A stretch of 32,921 nucleotides of DNA, taken from Bremia lactucae. Taxonomy: Eukaryota; Oomycota; Peronosporomycetes; Peronosporales; Peronosporaceae. This document shows positions 1 to 8,489 of the stretch, piece after piece (position 1 is the stretch's first letter; every line of letters begins with the position of its first letter). Below the pieces are notes generated by a model. It made no database searches. It was not told where the DNA came from and worked only from the letters and a program-made list of their open reading frames with translations. Location of the stretch: positions 3,671 to 36,591 of the forward strand of contig NC_090619.1 in the NCBI RefSeq assembly GCF_004359215.1, given 5' to 3'. The translations under genes were made by a program, and so were the position numbers.

Positions 1-476
1 TTCCTTTGAAGGTATCAAGCAAAGCTTGATGCAATCGCCCATCTTGGCGATTGCAGATCAAGACAGACCATTTCATGTGGTCCGTGACGAAATATGCACT
101 GGCTAAGTTTAGGGTCTATCTCCTCGGAGATAGACCGTTCAGCGTATATACGGACCATGCGTCATTACGCACGGCCGTAAATAGCCCACACCTCTCGCAA
201 AGAATGGCGAGGTGGCGATTCTTTTTCGCGGAGTATAATATCTCCGTGGAATATAAACCAGGACGACTTAATGTCGTCGCTGATGCGTTATCACGCCGGC
301 TTGATTTCGAACCGGCTGCGCATTCCAACAGTGAAAATAATCCCACTGTTGCAACACTCATTACAAGTGTTCCTTCATCAACCTTTTTTGATGACATGAA
401 GAAAGCCTATGGAGAGGACAAGGACCTTCTGCGTTTAATGGATCATCTGATGAATCCATCCGATAAATCTTTTTAA
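1..476 (+). pseudogene. Gypsy-2 RNase H fragment
   Basis: RNase H degrades the RNA of the RNA/DNA hybrid during reverse transcription. Visible landmarks are SPILAIADQDRPFHVV at the start, then KYALAKFRVYLLG, the catalytic VYTDHASLR and the C-terminal NVVADALSRR. Compared with the copy at 13356-13592, the section starting CDASSIAIGYAL is missing: PFHVV runs straight into the KYALAKF region, removing the first catalytic Asp and Glu and shifting the frame. The rest is open from 51 to a TAA at 474-476. The fragment is therefore dead, although its last two Asp positions remain. Confidence 0.88.
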
Positions 477-549
477 GATTTACCGGCTTTATATCGATCG
501 TCATCCGATCGATACACAACACGCAACGGCTTATTGTATTACACAGCCG

Positions 550-1379
550 TTGTCGGCGACACCCCACGTGTCGTCGCCCCAACTCATAATGATTTTTCGC
601 TTGCGCATCATGTATGAGTGTCACGATGCACCAACAAGTGGCTTTGTGCACGTGAGAAAACTCATCTCCCAGTAAGTCGCAACTTTTACTGGCTCCGCCT
701 GTATCAGTTCGTGCGCAAGTGCATTCGTGCTTGCGAGGTATGTCAACGGGTGAAGCCTAGCCCTTTATTCCGTGCACCTCTCCAACCTCTACCACTTCCG
801 GCAAAGTGTTGGCACTCCGTATCTATTGACTTTGTCTTCGGATTTCCCGAAGACGATTACAAAAACAATGGAATCCTTGTTTTTGTAGACAGATTCAACA
901 AGATGGTACATCTTGCTGCAGTACCAGAGTCGATCACGGCTCCGGGCTGTGCCCGTGTCTTTATCGACACGGTATTCAAACTCCACGGGTTACCCCGTGA
1001 ACTGGTCTTGGATAGAAATCCACGGTTTACGGCGGAATTTTGGCAATCCGTGCTCCGATCTCTCGGAACACGGCTGACTATGTCAACATCCGATCACCGA
1101 GAAACGGATGGTCAAACAGAACGCGTAAATCGCGTCCTCGAAGCGATACTTCGAGGTTACGTCCAATCGTATCCGAATTGAAGTGATCTTTTACCGATGG
1201 TCGAATATGCCATCAATAATTCGGTGCACGCGTATACAACGCATACACCGTTCTTCGTGAATGGCTTACGCCATCCACGTATACCCACCAAATTAGAGGG
1301 ATCCTCTAGTTTAAAAGGAAGAGTGGACTCGCACGAGCAGAGCCATTTCTGGCTCATGCTCATCACGCGTCGAAGTTAA
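550..1379 (+). pseudogene. Gypsy-2 integrase: zinc region and DDE core
   Basis: Integrase inserts the cDNA into the chromosome. The zinc-binding region ends in RACEVCQRVKPS, near 730-770. The rve core follows with all three catalytic acids visible: Asp in SIDFVFGFP, Asp in LDRNPRFTAEFW, and Glu in DGQTERVNRVLE. The open stretch 618-1181 ends at a TGA (1179-1181) where the family has Trp, so this is a single G-to-A nonsense change. The same frame resumes at once with the conserved MVEYAINNSVHAYTTHTPFF and NGLRHPRIPT, and is open to 1379. The frame around 560-650 is also broken, separating the first zinc ligands. Confidence 0.9.
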
Positions 1380-1437
1380 CAACGACGCGATTGATGTCGA
1401 TGTCGAAGCAATCGACATCGAAAATTAGAAAACTCTC

Positions 1438-1860
1438 ATGGCAGTGCGCACAAAGCGCACTGAAAAGGACAAAACAAATGAGTCAGCAGAGGAATTTCTG
1501 CTGACTCGAGAAACAGTAATCTGTTTCGTACAGGATTCCATTGCTAACGCAGAAGACCGTCAGAAACAAAACGCAGACAGACATGGAAGAGATAACTTCT
1601 TTCACTTAAAATTAATGGCCTAGTACAACTCTCTACGGTAAACTTACCTAAGCGTGTAGTCAATAATATGGGTAGCAGAAAACTACTACCCAAGTTCATT
1701 GGGCCATTCCGTGTACTGCATCGCAGAGGCAATGCGTACACAATAGAATTACCACGCAGGATGCGAACGCATTCAAGAATCCCTACAAGATATTTGTGGT
1801 CACGAACCCGATTCTCATGCTGAATCTGGAGATTCTCATGTCGGGTTCGAAGATCCTGAC
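1438..1860 (+). pseudogene. Gypsy-2 integrase C-terminal linker and GPY/F module
   Basis: The frame 1438-1623 holds the helical linker (RETVICFVQDSIANAEDRQ, then KQNADRHGR), matching the usual repeat of Gln/Asn/Lys ahead of the GPY/F domain. After a TAG at 1621-1623 the GPY/F module is read from about 1624 to 1800: NLPKRVV, then KLLPKFIGPFRVLHR and AYTIELPRRM. This module follows the catalytic core in Ty3/Gypsy integrases and contacts target chromatin or DNA. The acidic spacer after it (ESLQDICGHEPDSH) is the same sequence found as a patch inside the Copia element at 18485-18595. Confidence 0.82.
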
Positions 1861-1986
1861 GACAACAGCTCATCACGAAGAGCGTGATAATTCCGTTCGT
1901 ACTCCAACATGGGGTACGCACTCTTCGAACGGTCTTCCAACCGTTCGATATGATGAGCCTGCACCGTCTGCTCTAACGAGCGACGC

Positions 1987-2508
1987 TTGCCGCGCTCGTG
2001 GTCGAGTCCTCCTCCAAATTATGGAGGAAGCGATCAATTTTGTCGATCTTCGACTCTAGATCCGAAACACGGTTCGGATCTAATTTTTTCTCCTCCGCCA
2101 CAACCATTGATGGATTCCCACGGTGGTCAACGTTTCCTTGTGGAACGTATCCAAAACCACCGTGATGTGAAGGGGCAGCAAACGAGTTATCTTGTTCGCT
2201 GGCGCGGTTATCCACCTTCACATGACAGCTGGGAGCCTCGTTCCCAGCTGATTGTTGACGTTGAGGGCCTCGTCCGTCAGTATGACGAGACCCATCCGAT
2301 GGATCAGAAGGTCCATCGGAAAACACGCGCCCTTGGCGCCTGTAAATCGATTGCAAAACGTCATCGCATCGCGCATCTCGATAGAGATGCGAGCCCTTCC
2401 CCAGGGCGAAGAAAGGGAATAGACATCCCATTTTACTCGCTTCGTGTTGTCAACACAACACGGACAGGGATCACCCCACGTGAGGCATGGAAGTCCTGCC
2501 TCACGTGA
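1987..2508 (+). pseudogene. Gypsy-2 integrase chromodomain
   Basis: The open stretch contains a chromodomain at about 2125-2300: FLVERIQNHRDVKGQQTSYL, then VRWRGYPPSHDSWEPRSQL and LVRQYDETHP. The aromatic/YLVRWRGY...SWEP pattern is diagnostic. In chromoviruses this domain targets integration to marked chromatin. The 70 residues after it are not recognised and overlap the antisense reading frame at 2433-3350. The stop is at 2506-2508. It is part of a non-functional polyprotein, though this segment itself is open. Confidence 0.87.
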
Positions 2509-3350
2509 CAACCGATGCAATTTATACCTTGCACCGGTTGGAGTTCGTTTCTCAAACTTAACACGAATCGCGTTAAGTCTTTGAAGCCAGGCTTCGCGTC
2601 CAATGTCTTTGACATTGCCAATAAACGCGCTCCAAGCTTGCATAAGCGAGACTTTATCTCGCTTATTGCTGCCACCATACCATAGATGCTTGAAAAAAAG
2701 CATCGAGATAAAAATCTTCCTCAGCGCGAAAGTTCTTCGCGCTGGGATCACGGCCATGTAGCTTTGTCGCAATAAATAAGAAATATTTATTGTGAAGAGT
2801 TGTCTTTCCAGACACGCTATTAATTAGCTGATTGGGCAAAAGCCACGGCTTTTTCTCAGAGGCAAGACGAGACATTTTAGTGTCAACGATCCCCTGAGTG
2901 GTACCCACTGAAGCAGGGGTACCGCAAGAGCTTTTATTACGTTGGCTTACGCCATCGTCATCACCACGGACAGAAAGATGTGTAGGTGACGGCACGGGAG
3001 ACGGTGCTGGCGATGAGGAATCATCCTCATCGTCAGAACCGAACATGCTGTAGCGAATGCTACCAGCACGTCGACTCGAATGAGCTCCCTTATTCGAAGG
3101 CTCATCGTCAGCCGCCTGACGATGATTAGGCGACTGTTCTGTTCTCCCCGAGTCGGCCATTTCGTCCGACTCGCATTCGTAGTCGACCTCTAAAGAGGGG
3201 TCGCATTTACGTGGGGGCACCCGCAACATTTAGAGTTGCGGGAGAAGATGACACTACGGCAGACGGAACGTCTGCCGCAAAAGACAATAATGCGTCGCCC
3301 GCGGCTGCATGAACCGCATCCGAAGGCGCCGCACTATTCGCATACCGCAT
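2433..3350 (-). pseudogene. Gypsy-2 antisense reading frame between chromodomain and 3' LTR
   Basis: Three overlapping open segments lie on the strand opposite to pol. 3350-3207 starts with ATG (MRYANSAAPSDAVHAAAG). 3229-2663 has KCDPSLEVDYECES, an acidic stretch with GSDDEDDSSSPAPSPVPSP, and MSRLASEKKPWLLPNQL. 2678-2433 is helix-like, ending CHVRQDFHASRGVIP. Each switch sits in a short overlap, as expected for one decayed gene of about 300 residues. DPSL-x-VDY and the RDxH..RG.P-like ending recur in the antisense frame of Gypsy-1, in the same place relative to pol and LTR. Function is unknown; low-complexity acidic and Ser/Pro tracts suggest a nucleic-acid- or protein-binding role, but that is a guess. 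Confidence 0.5.
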
Positions 3351-3469
3351 GGACTTTTTAACCCTGCGATAGAATTAAAAATTATGAATCTGACCAATCA
3401 ACTTCGTTTTTGATAAAGTGGTCTTATAGTGACCACTCTATTCAATGACATTCAAAGTGATTGTCGTTT

Positions 3470-3482
3470 GCGGGAGGGGTAA
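3470..3482 (+). promoter_or_regulatory. Gypsy-2 polypurine tract
   Basis: The purine run GCGGGAGGGGTAA lies directly before the TGTAACGGGG start of the LTR. In LTR retrotransposons this position primes plus-strand DNA synthesis. Confidence 0.75.
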
Positions 3483-3925
3483 TGTAACGGGGTGTATCGT
3501 CGCGTGAAATTAACACTTAAAGGTTGTTAATTAATTTATTATCTAAAAGGTAGATAATATTTGGAGAATATTACTTTACATGGTAATATTCTAAAAAAGC
3601 TTATCTATTGGTAGATATAGACCATTATACCTACTTGCTCCGTGGTCCAGTCAGCGCTGGACGCGCGCAAAGAGAAAGATAGATAAGACTTTTAGTACAT
3701 GTTTTGTATTAGTTTATAATTAAGTCAGTATTAAGTAGATAGACAAGAAGAACTTAATTGTATTAATACAGTTTTTATTTGTCCCTCTTTAAAGCAAGTG
3801 TTTTTAAGAGAAGACTTCCTCTGCACGTACAAGTGTACGTGAAGTGACGTGATGTACTACTCGCACTGGGGCAGTGCGAAGTGGACTTGTACTGAAGCAG
3901 TACAAGTCGGGAGTGCCCCTTTACA
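3483..3925 (+). repeat. Gypsy-2 3' LTR (443 bp)
   Basis: It begins TGTAACGGGG after the polypurine tract and ends CCCCTTTACA. The ends are near-perfect 10-bp inverted repeats; the copy at 27170 ends CCCCGTTACA. Its 3' half matches 26958-27170 in the same orientation and, more distantly, 31034-31283 in the opposite orientation. It holds four strong hairpins: 3538-3558 (8 bp), 3565-3592 (10 bp), 3861-3879 (8 bp) and 3885-3907 (10 bp). No matching 5' LTR is in the window. Confidence 0.85.
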
Positions 3926-4124
3926 CCGATGTTATCAGTACAGTCTTCTCTCTAATAGTAGTAGCCTCTTTCCTGTAAGTTAACAAAAGTTATCAGTTAT
4001 CGAATTTCAGTAAGGTGTAAATAAGTGACCATAGAACGACCACGGGGGGGGAGTTATAAGTGTTTGGGGGATAAGTAATCAGAGGGAGGAATGTATCTAA
4101 TTATGGTCGTCACCATTTATAGTT
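3926..4124. other. No gene recognised
   Basis: AT-rich flank between the Gypsy-2 LTR and the MULE remnant. It contains a run of eight G at about 4045-4052. No open frame or repeat was recognised. Confidence 0.5.
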
Positions 4125-4976
4125 GCAGAACAGCAGCAATCCTGAAATTCTTACCAGCTCTTGGAACACAATGAAAATAATTACGGAATAAAGCCAGATC
4201 TTCCGTTATACTTGAAAGATACATGGCTTGTGCGCAAGGAACGCTTTCGACAGCATGGAAAAAGTTTAACCCTCACTTTGGAAATATCACCACATCACGA
4301 GCTGAAGGTGCACATGCCTTAATCTATAGCAACTGCTGTTCAAAACCCCCTCTTTTGCTCTGTGATAGACAATAAGTTAATTCAGATCAAACATCGCGTA
4401 AATCCATTGTTGATACTTTTGACCACCTATAGATTAGGTGGTCAAAAGTTGATACTTTTCCTATAGATTAGGTGGTCAAAAGTATCAACAATGGATTTAC
4501 GCGATGTTTGATCTGAATTAACTTATTGTCTATCACAGAGCAAAAGAGGGAGTTTTGAACAGCAGTTGCAGCAAACGAAACCGGAAATTATAATGATCTG
4601 ACTGAGAGGGTATACGATGGTGTGGTGGGTAAGGTGTCTCCCTTTTCCTTGTGAAAAATTAAATATCAAATCAACGAGGGCTTGGCTGGCAACATGGCAG
4701 AAACCTTTACACATTCTTTTAAAGCAATTTGGGTCTACCCTGCTGGCACTCGCTTTGCAAACAAATCAACAATAACAAACTTTCTTACCAGCAGAGATTC
4801 ACCATCAATGGCACCTTTCTCCCGAAACAAATTAACGGTGGCGGATTGAGAAACTTCGGAAAATTGTGCAGCAACTGGAGACAACTTACCAAATCATGAA
4901 TTTCAGTGAGCACGAGAAAATGAAAGTCCAACTTATGGAGATGGCAACCCAGAGATCAAGAACATCAAATCATCCT
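4125..4976 (+). pseudogene. MULE-type transposase remnant (C-terminal half)
   Basis: Short frames, shifted relative to each other, spell MULE transposase landmarks. Before the palindrome these are LYLKDTWLVRKERF and the typical HFGNITTSRAEGAHA block. After it come a SWIM/zinc-like CTHSFKSNLGLPCWH at about 4705-4752, then LTSRDFHHQWHLSPE and FSEHEKMKVQLMEMATQ up to the LTR boundary at 4977. MULE transposases cut and paste Mutator-like DNA transposons. The copy has many frameshifts and is split by the inverted repeat at 4329-4569. Gypsy-1 inserted inside its coding sequence at 4977. Confidence 0.7.
4329..4569. repeat. Large palindrome: 101-bp arms, 39-bp centre
   Basis: The left arm 4329-4429 and right arm 4469-4569 are inverted copies, with a C/T difference in the C-run near the outer end. 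The centre repeats the arm-end motif AGGTGGTCAAAAGT. The palindrome interrupts the MULE transposase directly after the AEGAHA block. A related AGGTGGTCAAA occurs once at about 13127-13137. It could be a small fold-back element or a fold-back replication scar. Confidence 0.9.
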
Positions 4977-5508
4977 TGTAGCGGGCATGTCGTAATGTGG
5001 CCACGCTCTACTTAGACACACACCCTAGCACAGCGAGGAAGCGGTTTAACCAGCTTCTCTTGCGTGCAGTGAGGTAGTTGTGGTGGGCGTGTTAGCGACC
5101 TCACCCAACGCACTAAGTACTTTGATTAAGTGTCGTCACGGGGGCGGCAATCCGGCTCCTCGTGCGCACTTATCAAGTAGGAAGTAGTTTTCAGACTGAT
5201 TTCTATTTATTCGTATTAAATATAAATACCTATATTCACCAATCAAAATGTCATCTCTATAGATAATACTTAATATGTATTGCGAGCGTATCTTTCTAGA
5301 TACCTCCCGTAACGGATGACGCTGGGCGTCATCCCTCCTAATGTGAATGCACCTATGTGCATCACATACACAAGGGTTGGTCACAAATGTGCACCACATT
5401 CGAGTGCTGGATCGAAGTACTATTATTTAGTAATTGACCACTCCCTTAAGTACACTTGGTGTACTTAACGGGGACTGTGTAACATTAGGGCAAATTTAGC
5501 CCGATACA
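4977..5508 (-). repeat. Gypsy-1 3' LTR (532 bp)
   Basis: On the minus strand it starts TGTATCGGGC and ends CCCGCTACA. Homologous copies are 12465-12961, 21799-22341, 24066-24510 and 31284-31864, plus a fragment at 19717-19867. Internal hairpins include 5447-5467 (9-bp stem, 3-nt loop) and GGATGACGC/GCGTCATCC. Confidence 0.9.
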
Positions 5509-5521
5509 CCACCCCCCCTTT
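5509..5521 (-). promoter_or_regulatory. Gypsy-1 polypurine tract
   Basis: The minus strand reads AAAGGGGGGGTGG directly before the TG of the 3' LTR. The same tract precedes the LTR at 21799. It fits the plus-strand primer position. Confidence 0.8.
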
Positions 5522-5640
5522 AAAAACGAATTTACATTTTTAAATTCGTCAAAGAGGAGAGAGGAACTGCGAGCACACTCAATCACTCTAGCGCACGTGT
5601 CCACATACACAGCGCCAAATATGCCACCTAAAGGGGCAAC

Positions 5641-7130
5641 GTTGGTGGGTCGTCTGCGAAGACGCCCACTCAACCTCGCCCTAAGCGCACGCGCCGCGTT
5701 AATTCGCCGGCCGCGTCCAATGCCTTTGTCGAAACGCCGACAGCTACTGCCGCTGTCGCGTCAACAGGGCTAAAGGATCCATCCCACTTTAACAGAGAGG
5801 ATGTTGATCCGTCGCTCATTGTCGATTACAATGAGTCGACACCGTTGCCGTCACCTCATAGTAGTGATGCGGACAACGAGCTCATGAGGAAGGATGATGG
5901 CTCATTATTATCCATCCAAACTTATCTCATGGCTCACAACATGGAGACAGCAGCATTAATGAATGCTGTCTCGTCGTCTACGCTGGATAGCGCAGCGACA
6001 GATAATGAGAGCGCTGCCCATAAAGGCGCAGCCGCTTCTCCGTTGGGGATAACCACAACGCCTTATGCTCATACCATAATCCATAATGGTTTTGACATAG
6101 AGAATTTGGAGCGTAAAGCTCCGCCGACGACACGTGAACGTGCTCAGTCGGTGTTACAAGCCAGTCGTATCAAACGTGGCTATGTGACGGGTAGCATACC
6201 ACTTATGCCCCTCCATCTAAATGGCCTCGTTTAAACGGGCCAAGAGCGCGCTCTAGGAGCGACGCTCTTGGCCCGTTTAAACGAGGCACATAATTATTAT
6301 GGCGTCTTTAAATCATGGAGGACACAGGGAAATCGCTTGGGCGAATTTTCCCGATTCCGGTCGTGTTCCGTTCAAATGAAACGCCCGACTAATACGAGGC
6401 GGAATTTCTGCGCCGCATTCATCCGCATTCCGATGCGATGAAACAGTGGTCGCAGCGAATTAATTTCGCCCGCTTGCGTGTGAAAGAAATCATGGGCGGT
6501 ACTATACCCCCTGTTTCTTCTCACAACGCTGCTTCGGCTATTCCATTTGAGACTAGCGAAGAGGCCTCAGCTGGTGCTCCTTTTCATAGGCAGCCACGAA
6601 GCCGGGCACAGCAATACGTAGGGTATCGATCGGATACCAAGAGTCAAAGCTCTTTGGGTAACCTCTCTATTGGACAAAGATCTGACAACTTTGCCTAACG
6701 GAGCGGTGAACAAGCAACCTTCCAACAAGAGAGCGTTGATTTCCACCCGCGTCCATTAGTGTAGGCGGCACCCGATAGGAGTGGCGATCTTGTCGACCCA
6801 CTTGCGGCTGCCTTTCCTTCGTCCGTTCATTCACAGGCGTTAAACGCTGCTAAACGATGTATTCGGATCTCGAGGATCAAGTCTCGCGACTGACCTAGGA
6901 TCTTGTTGATGTCCGAGCGAAGGCTTGTCAGGGGTTATAGACGCTTGAAGACTCGCTTGGACCTTTTCGAACGTATAATACTGAGGGATCCGCATTACTC
7001 GCGTGATGTCCCTCGCTCTCCAAGTCCTGTTCGTGGTGCGAGGCGTCGATCCGATAGCTTTTCGCCTATACCGTCCCCCTCACCCAAACGACGTTCGACT
7101 ATCAGTCCGCATCACCATCGGTCTCCTTAG
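5641..7130 (+). pseudogene. Gypsy-1 antisense gene (copy 1)
   Basis: This lies opposite to pol, between integrase and the 3' LTR. Landmarks in order are SSAKTPTQPRPKRTRR (basic), DVDPSLIVDYNEST, LPSPHSSDADNELM, RAQSVLQASRIKRGY, IFPIPVVFRSNETP, YEAEFLRRIHP, QWSQRINFARLRVKEIMGG, a short leucine-heptad-like stretch, then RDPHYSRDVPRSPSP and a Ser/Pro/Arg-rich end stopping at 7128-7130. An upstream ATG at 5621 (MPPKGATLVG) is out of frame in both copies. Length is about 490 residues. Frame breaks differ between this copy and 20239-21700: here TAA replaces the CAG seen there. That implies the common ancestor was open. The end overlaps the integrase C-terminus tail to tail by 29 bp. Function is unknown. 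Confidence 0.55.
6224..6287. repeat. Perfect 25-bp-arm palindrome with inverted loop
   Basis: Arms 6224-6248 and 6263-6287 are perfect inverted copies. The 14-base centre CGCTCTAGGAGCGA is itself nearly self-complementary. In the homologous Gypsy-1 copy (about 21060-21110) there is no matching second arm, and the centre is present in the opposite orientation. Confidence 0.9.
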
Positions 7131-8480
7131 ACGGATGGGGGTATGTGATCTCATTTGGGTCTAGATACCTTTTCATACGACCCGCGTAAAATGCGGGGTA
7201 CGTATTCATGTATGGGGGAAGGGTTAGCCTATAATTTAGGTCTTCAACCTTTTCTACCACCGTAAAGGGCCCAATGAAACGCGGCAACAACTTCGTAGTA
7301 CCTCCAGGTAGAACAGAAATTGCATTCTTAGGTAGGATAGCAGTACTTAATAGTACTTTTTCACACACTCTAAGGCGTTCATTATTTTTGCAACCATTTC
7401 GGTCCGCATATTCTTTTTTCTTGTTCTGTGCTTTTTCCATCGCGTCACGGACTTTCGTGTGATGGCTAATCGCTCATCCACAAAGCGTTGAGCCTCGCTC
7501 GCGCATTGAGCATCAAACTCGCCTATGATACCGCCGAGAGGTCGGTCATCAGGCGAAGTTTTATTGACCACTGCTAAACTGACAGGGTCACTAGGGCAAG
7601 TTTCAGTCGTTGAAATGATACCCTCATGGGTCATCGTCATATTGACGAAACTATGTCCCTGTTTCGCACCGAGCATAGTGAGGGGCCCTCCCCCACTAAG
7701 ACTCGGACTGCGCACAAACGAGTCTGGCGTCCGAGGATGGCGCAGTCCGTTTATATAACACGGTGTCTCACCCGTACTGGCGTGGCCACTGTTATCTATA
7801 GCGAACTTCACAAAAGGCAATTGTTTGCTTCATTCATTGGGAAATGCTATAGTGCGTAAGACATCCGCCACGGCCCGATTGGCACGTTCTGTTTGGCCAT
7901 CTGGGGTAATCTGCAGTCGGTAGGTGAAGCTTGCTACCTAGCAGCTCGAACACATGTCGCCAAAAACCAGACGTAAAATCATGGATCCCGGTCCGATACT
8001 ATGGACTCGGGCATCCCGTCTAGTCGGTAAACATGATCCAGGAACAAGAGAGCTGCCTCCTTGCCTGTAGTCGACGTTTTACATGGTGCTAAACGCACCA
8101 TTTGCTCCGTCTATCTACAAAGACGACGAGACCCGTCCAACCCTTATGATCGGGCGGCATGCCAAACAAAAAGTCCACTGTTACTGACCTTCAACAGTTG
8201 GTTGGAATCGGTAGCGGCTTCAGTGGCGCACTGCTGGACGATGCAGGCTTAATGCGCTGACACTGTTCGCAAGAGCGAATATAGTTGGCCACCCATCTAT
8301 ATAGATGTGGCCACTAAAATTCCTCTGACGCTCGTGAGAATGTCTTTTCACGGGCCAGATGCCCACTAGAGGGCGCATCATGGAGCTCGTGAAGGATCAT
8401 TAGCTTGAGATCTGTGTCATGAGGCACATAGATTCTCAAGGGATCACGAGGTGACAGCTGATGCCATAGCAGGCCATCGC
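7102..8480 (-). pseudogene. Gypsy-1 integrase
   Basis: Minus-strand pieces in order are the zinc region HELHDAPSSGHLAREKT (about 8360-8410), a decayed DDE core (VFVDRRSK-like region about 8100, and DGQTERANRAVADVL giving the catalytic Glu about 7870), VKFAIDNSGHASTGETP and NGLRHPRTPD (7820-7700), a linker rich in Arg/Lys, and a GPY/F module LLPRFIGPFTVVEKV with FYAGRMKRYLDP (7300-7150). The second catalytic Asp region (about 7985) is garbled. At least four frame changes are needed. No chromodomain was found, unlike Gypsy-2; the coding end lies at 7102, overlapping the antisense gene. Confidence 0.85.
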
Positions 8481-8489
8481 TGTAGCTAA

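Larger units (their letters stand above)
1..3925 (+). mobile_element. Gypsy-2: 3' half of a chromodomain Ty3/Gypsy LTR retrotransposon
   Basis: The order is RNase H, integrase (zinc region and DDE core), GPY/F module, chromodomain, an opposite-strand reading frame, a polypurine tract and a 3' LTR. This is the 3' half of a Ty3/Gypsy chromovirus-like element; gag, protease, RT and the 5' LTR lie outside the window. It is inactive: RNase H has an internal deletion, integrase has a TGA, and several frame shifts follow. The whole stretch, coding or not, is packed with short perfect hairpins (see findings). A related copy lies on the minus strand at 13356-16742. Element type is clear; no family name is assigned. 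Confidence 0.9.

Noticed and set aside
2218..2772. 184-residue minus-strand frame across the chromodomain
   Set aside because: Its lower half is the complement of the well-supported chromodomain. I place the antisense gene's end at 2433 in another frame, though part of this frame (2772-2640) could belong to it.
7800..8300. Plus-strand frames over the integrase core
   Set aside because: Complement of decayed integrase; no independent evidence.
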